64,000 nucleotides of DNA from positions 1 to 64,000 of the forward strand of contig CP093831.1 of NCBI GenBank assembly GCA_033063855.1. The letters are read 5' to 3'. Both the position numbers and the translations under genes were made by a program. This document shows positions 62,061-64,000 of the stretch, in pieces (the first letter of the stretch is position 1; each line of letters starts with the position of its first letter). The stretch is from Smittia aterrima. Its lineage: Eukaryota; Arthropoda; Insecta; Diptera; Chironomidae. Below the pieces are notes generated by a model. The model was not told the origin of the DNA. It saw only the letters and a program-made list of their open reading frames with translations, and searched no databases.

Positions 62061-64000
62061 TTTTCACTAGCTTTAATTCATTTAGTAACATTCTTTCCTT
62101 TTACACTCTTGTGCTAACACATTTAAGAAGTCTTGAGAAAACTGCACACACTACTTTAGTTTATTGTCAGTTTCTTTTTCTTTTTATGTTTATATGTCTC
62201 ATTGTTATCAGTTTTCGAATCACCTCGCCTGACTTTTCTTTTATATGTTAATAAATAAAACGGTTTCCCCTCATCGATTTCAATCACTCATCATTTGGTT
62301 GGTTGGTATCATTATTATGCACGATGATGGAGATGGGAGCGGAAATGGGAAAGTGAACATCCTAGTTAGCATCCAATCATTTCGTTGTGGGGAAAAGCTC
62401 ATCAAACATTTCCTTCCGCTAACATTCTCTTCCTTTCCTTTTCACAGTTCTATTTTCTTGCTGGCTTCGCTTACAAATTTATTTTAGGGCTGACTTTAGT
62501 TATCATGAAAAACAGTCCTTGACACTCGATAAGCTTTTGACGATCAATATCTTAACATTTTAATGTTTCGACATAAACATTATATCGTAGTAAAAAAAAA
62601 ATTCAGACGTGCATAAAGCAAGCCTGTCAATTATGTTTTCAATAAAACAGTTATGTTTAAAAACCAGCCGCCCAAATCGGTCGACCGCAGCTCGCTCTGA
62701 ACTGTTTGTTTAATAAACCATCAGTTTGTTTATTTATTGCTTCACTTTATTATTTTCTCTCACCCACTTTCTCTTGCACATTTAATGTTTAATAGAGATG
62801 TTTTTGATGGACAATTTTGAGCATTGAGCCACCTAATTTTTAAAGTTTGAATTTAGGATGGTGATGAATTTCATGTTACTTTGTCAAATCACTTCCTGAA
62901 AAAAATTGAAGATTAATTGAATGTAAATTAAGTCAATACTCGAACAACACCTAAGGAATTAGCAACTTCTTTTTTTTATGCCAGATAATTTTCACTCGAA
63001 ATATGAGTCTCTCATTGCAATAAAATACTTTCTGCATCCTTCCATTCGCAGAACATAAATTTAGTAGAGAAGCTCTCTCGCTTGCTACGATGAACAGAAA
63101 ATGTCCCTATGTAACTTCATTTTTGCATTGTTGTGTAATGTACGAAAGCAGAAAAAAGAAGTTGAAAATGTGAGTATGCATGAAAATGCATATTAAATTG
63201 CAGCCTCTACTTTATGTCACAGAATTGCTCGTTCGTTCCATAAAAAAATTCATGTCATTCATAAATAACAAGAAAAAAAATCGATGTTTGCATTATATCA
63301 ATTCGACAACTTCAAATGAAATTTATGTGATTCGATCGTCCTCGTGCATGAGATGTCAAAGTGTCTTGCATGTTAGTAAAAAAGAGAGGACAAATTCACA
63401 AATCAGAATCTTTGATGAAGTTTAAACTTAAAACTTTTTTTTTTATTGATACAGCTTCAGATTATCTACAAAAATGAATTCATTCTCGTCGATTATTGCA
63501 AAATTAAAACTTTAAATTATCAAAGACGACAGAAACTAAATTAGGTTTGAAAATTTGAGATTTTAAACGGATTGAAATCCGTTCCATTTAATGTTCGTTG
63601 AACCGGGATCAAAACATTTAAACATAATGCTAAGCTTTGACCTTCGTTTTACAGAAAATCTTGACATTTTAGATTGCCGGCGAATATAATTTGTCATGCG
63701 TGCCTAGAAGCTAAATAATCTTAAAGGTTCGAATTGAGAATCATTGAAAAAGAACTTCCAGTAAAAAATAGATTTCGAGTCGAAGAAAAAGGAAAAAGTT
63801 TGTGAAGATATGCGACGTCCATTATTGTGCTGTCACCCTTGTTATCATGAGGTATGTGGGTTAGAATGATCCCAAAAATGTATGCAAATCTTAAAGCAAT
63901 TTAAAATCAAATTGAATTTTTGAACTTTATAGAAATTGTAATAATATCTTAAGCTTCAAATTTCTTACGCTCATTTAATTTTACTAGAAACTTAATGACC
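62061..64000. other. 5' flank of the K2P channel to window end
   Basis: AT-rich sequence upstream of the channel start codon. It contains only short frames without domain support. 5' UTR exons or the promoter of the channel may lie here or beyond the window; no element can be named. Confidence 0.35.

Noticed and set aside
63715..63745. ggttcgaatt resembling a tRNA T-loop
   Set aside because: The surrounding sequence does not form a cloverleaf; the stems are absent.
1..64000. Prokaryotic-type systems (CRISPR, operons, phage, riboswitches)
   Set aside because: All supported genes are intron-containing animal genes; no such features were seen.

Overview
The window is from a compact, AT-rich insect genome. 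Short introns (mostly 43-150 nt), clear GT..AG junctions and close similarity to fly and mosquito proteins suggest a dipteran, probably a nematoceran (midge- or mosquito-like). That placement is inference. I found no rRNA, tRNA, CRISPR array, prokaryotic feature or recognisable transposon.

Layout, left to right. (1) 433-3026 (+): an importin-11 gene whose first 1.9 kb is intact and whose 3' part is broken. (2) 4480-4745 (-): a decayed Hsp90/Hsp83 fragment. (3) 5287-6830 (-): Rab35 in five exons. (4) 6831-14059: a 7 kb stretch without a supported gene, containing a 70-bp tandem duplication. (5) 14060-14450 (-): a small KGD4/MRPS36-like protein. (6) 14762-15709 (-): deoxyhypusine hydroxylase. 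(7) 16153-32171 (+): the complete cytoplasmic dynein 1 heavy chain (Dhc64C/DYNC1H1 type), about 4,650 residues in 14 coding positions, one of them a pair of mutually exclusive exons. (8) 32804-37019 (-): clueless/CLUH, without its first coding exon and with a one-base frame break. (9) 38273-39029 (+): GINS subunit Psf3. (10) 39030-47255: an 8 kb stretch without a supported gene. (11) 47256-50477 (-): an unrecognised 431-aa secreted Thr-rich protein in seven exons. (12) 51953-52636 (-): an unrecognised 143-aa secreted protein. (13) 55029-62060 (-): a two-pore-domain K+ channel with an apparent stop-codon readthrough extension.

The main observations are these. Two introns of the dynein gene, 10.5 kb apart and in different phases, are almost identical from donor to acceptor although their flanking exons are unrelated, which looks like intron copying. 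The dynein microtubule-binding domain is encoded by two alternative exons that differ by one codon in length and cannot be included together in frame. The K2P channel frame continues past an in-frame TGA-C, through a phase-compatible intron, into a further 111 codons.

The intact genes are mainly housekeeping (nuclear import, endosome recycling, eIF5A hypusination, retrograde transport, mitochondrial mRNA handling, DNA replication) and show no operon-like functional linkage. DOHH/dynein and clueless/Psf3 are divergent pairs; dynein/clueless is a convergent pair. Exon coordinates come from reading splice signals and frames by eye. For Rab35, KGD4-like, DOHH, dynein, Psf3, both secreted genes and the K2P channel, the summed coding length is an exact multiple of three.
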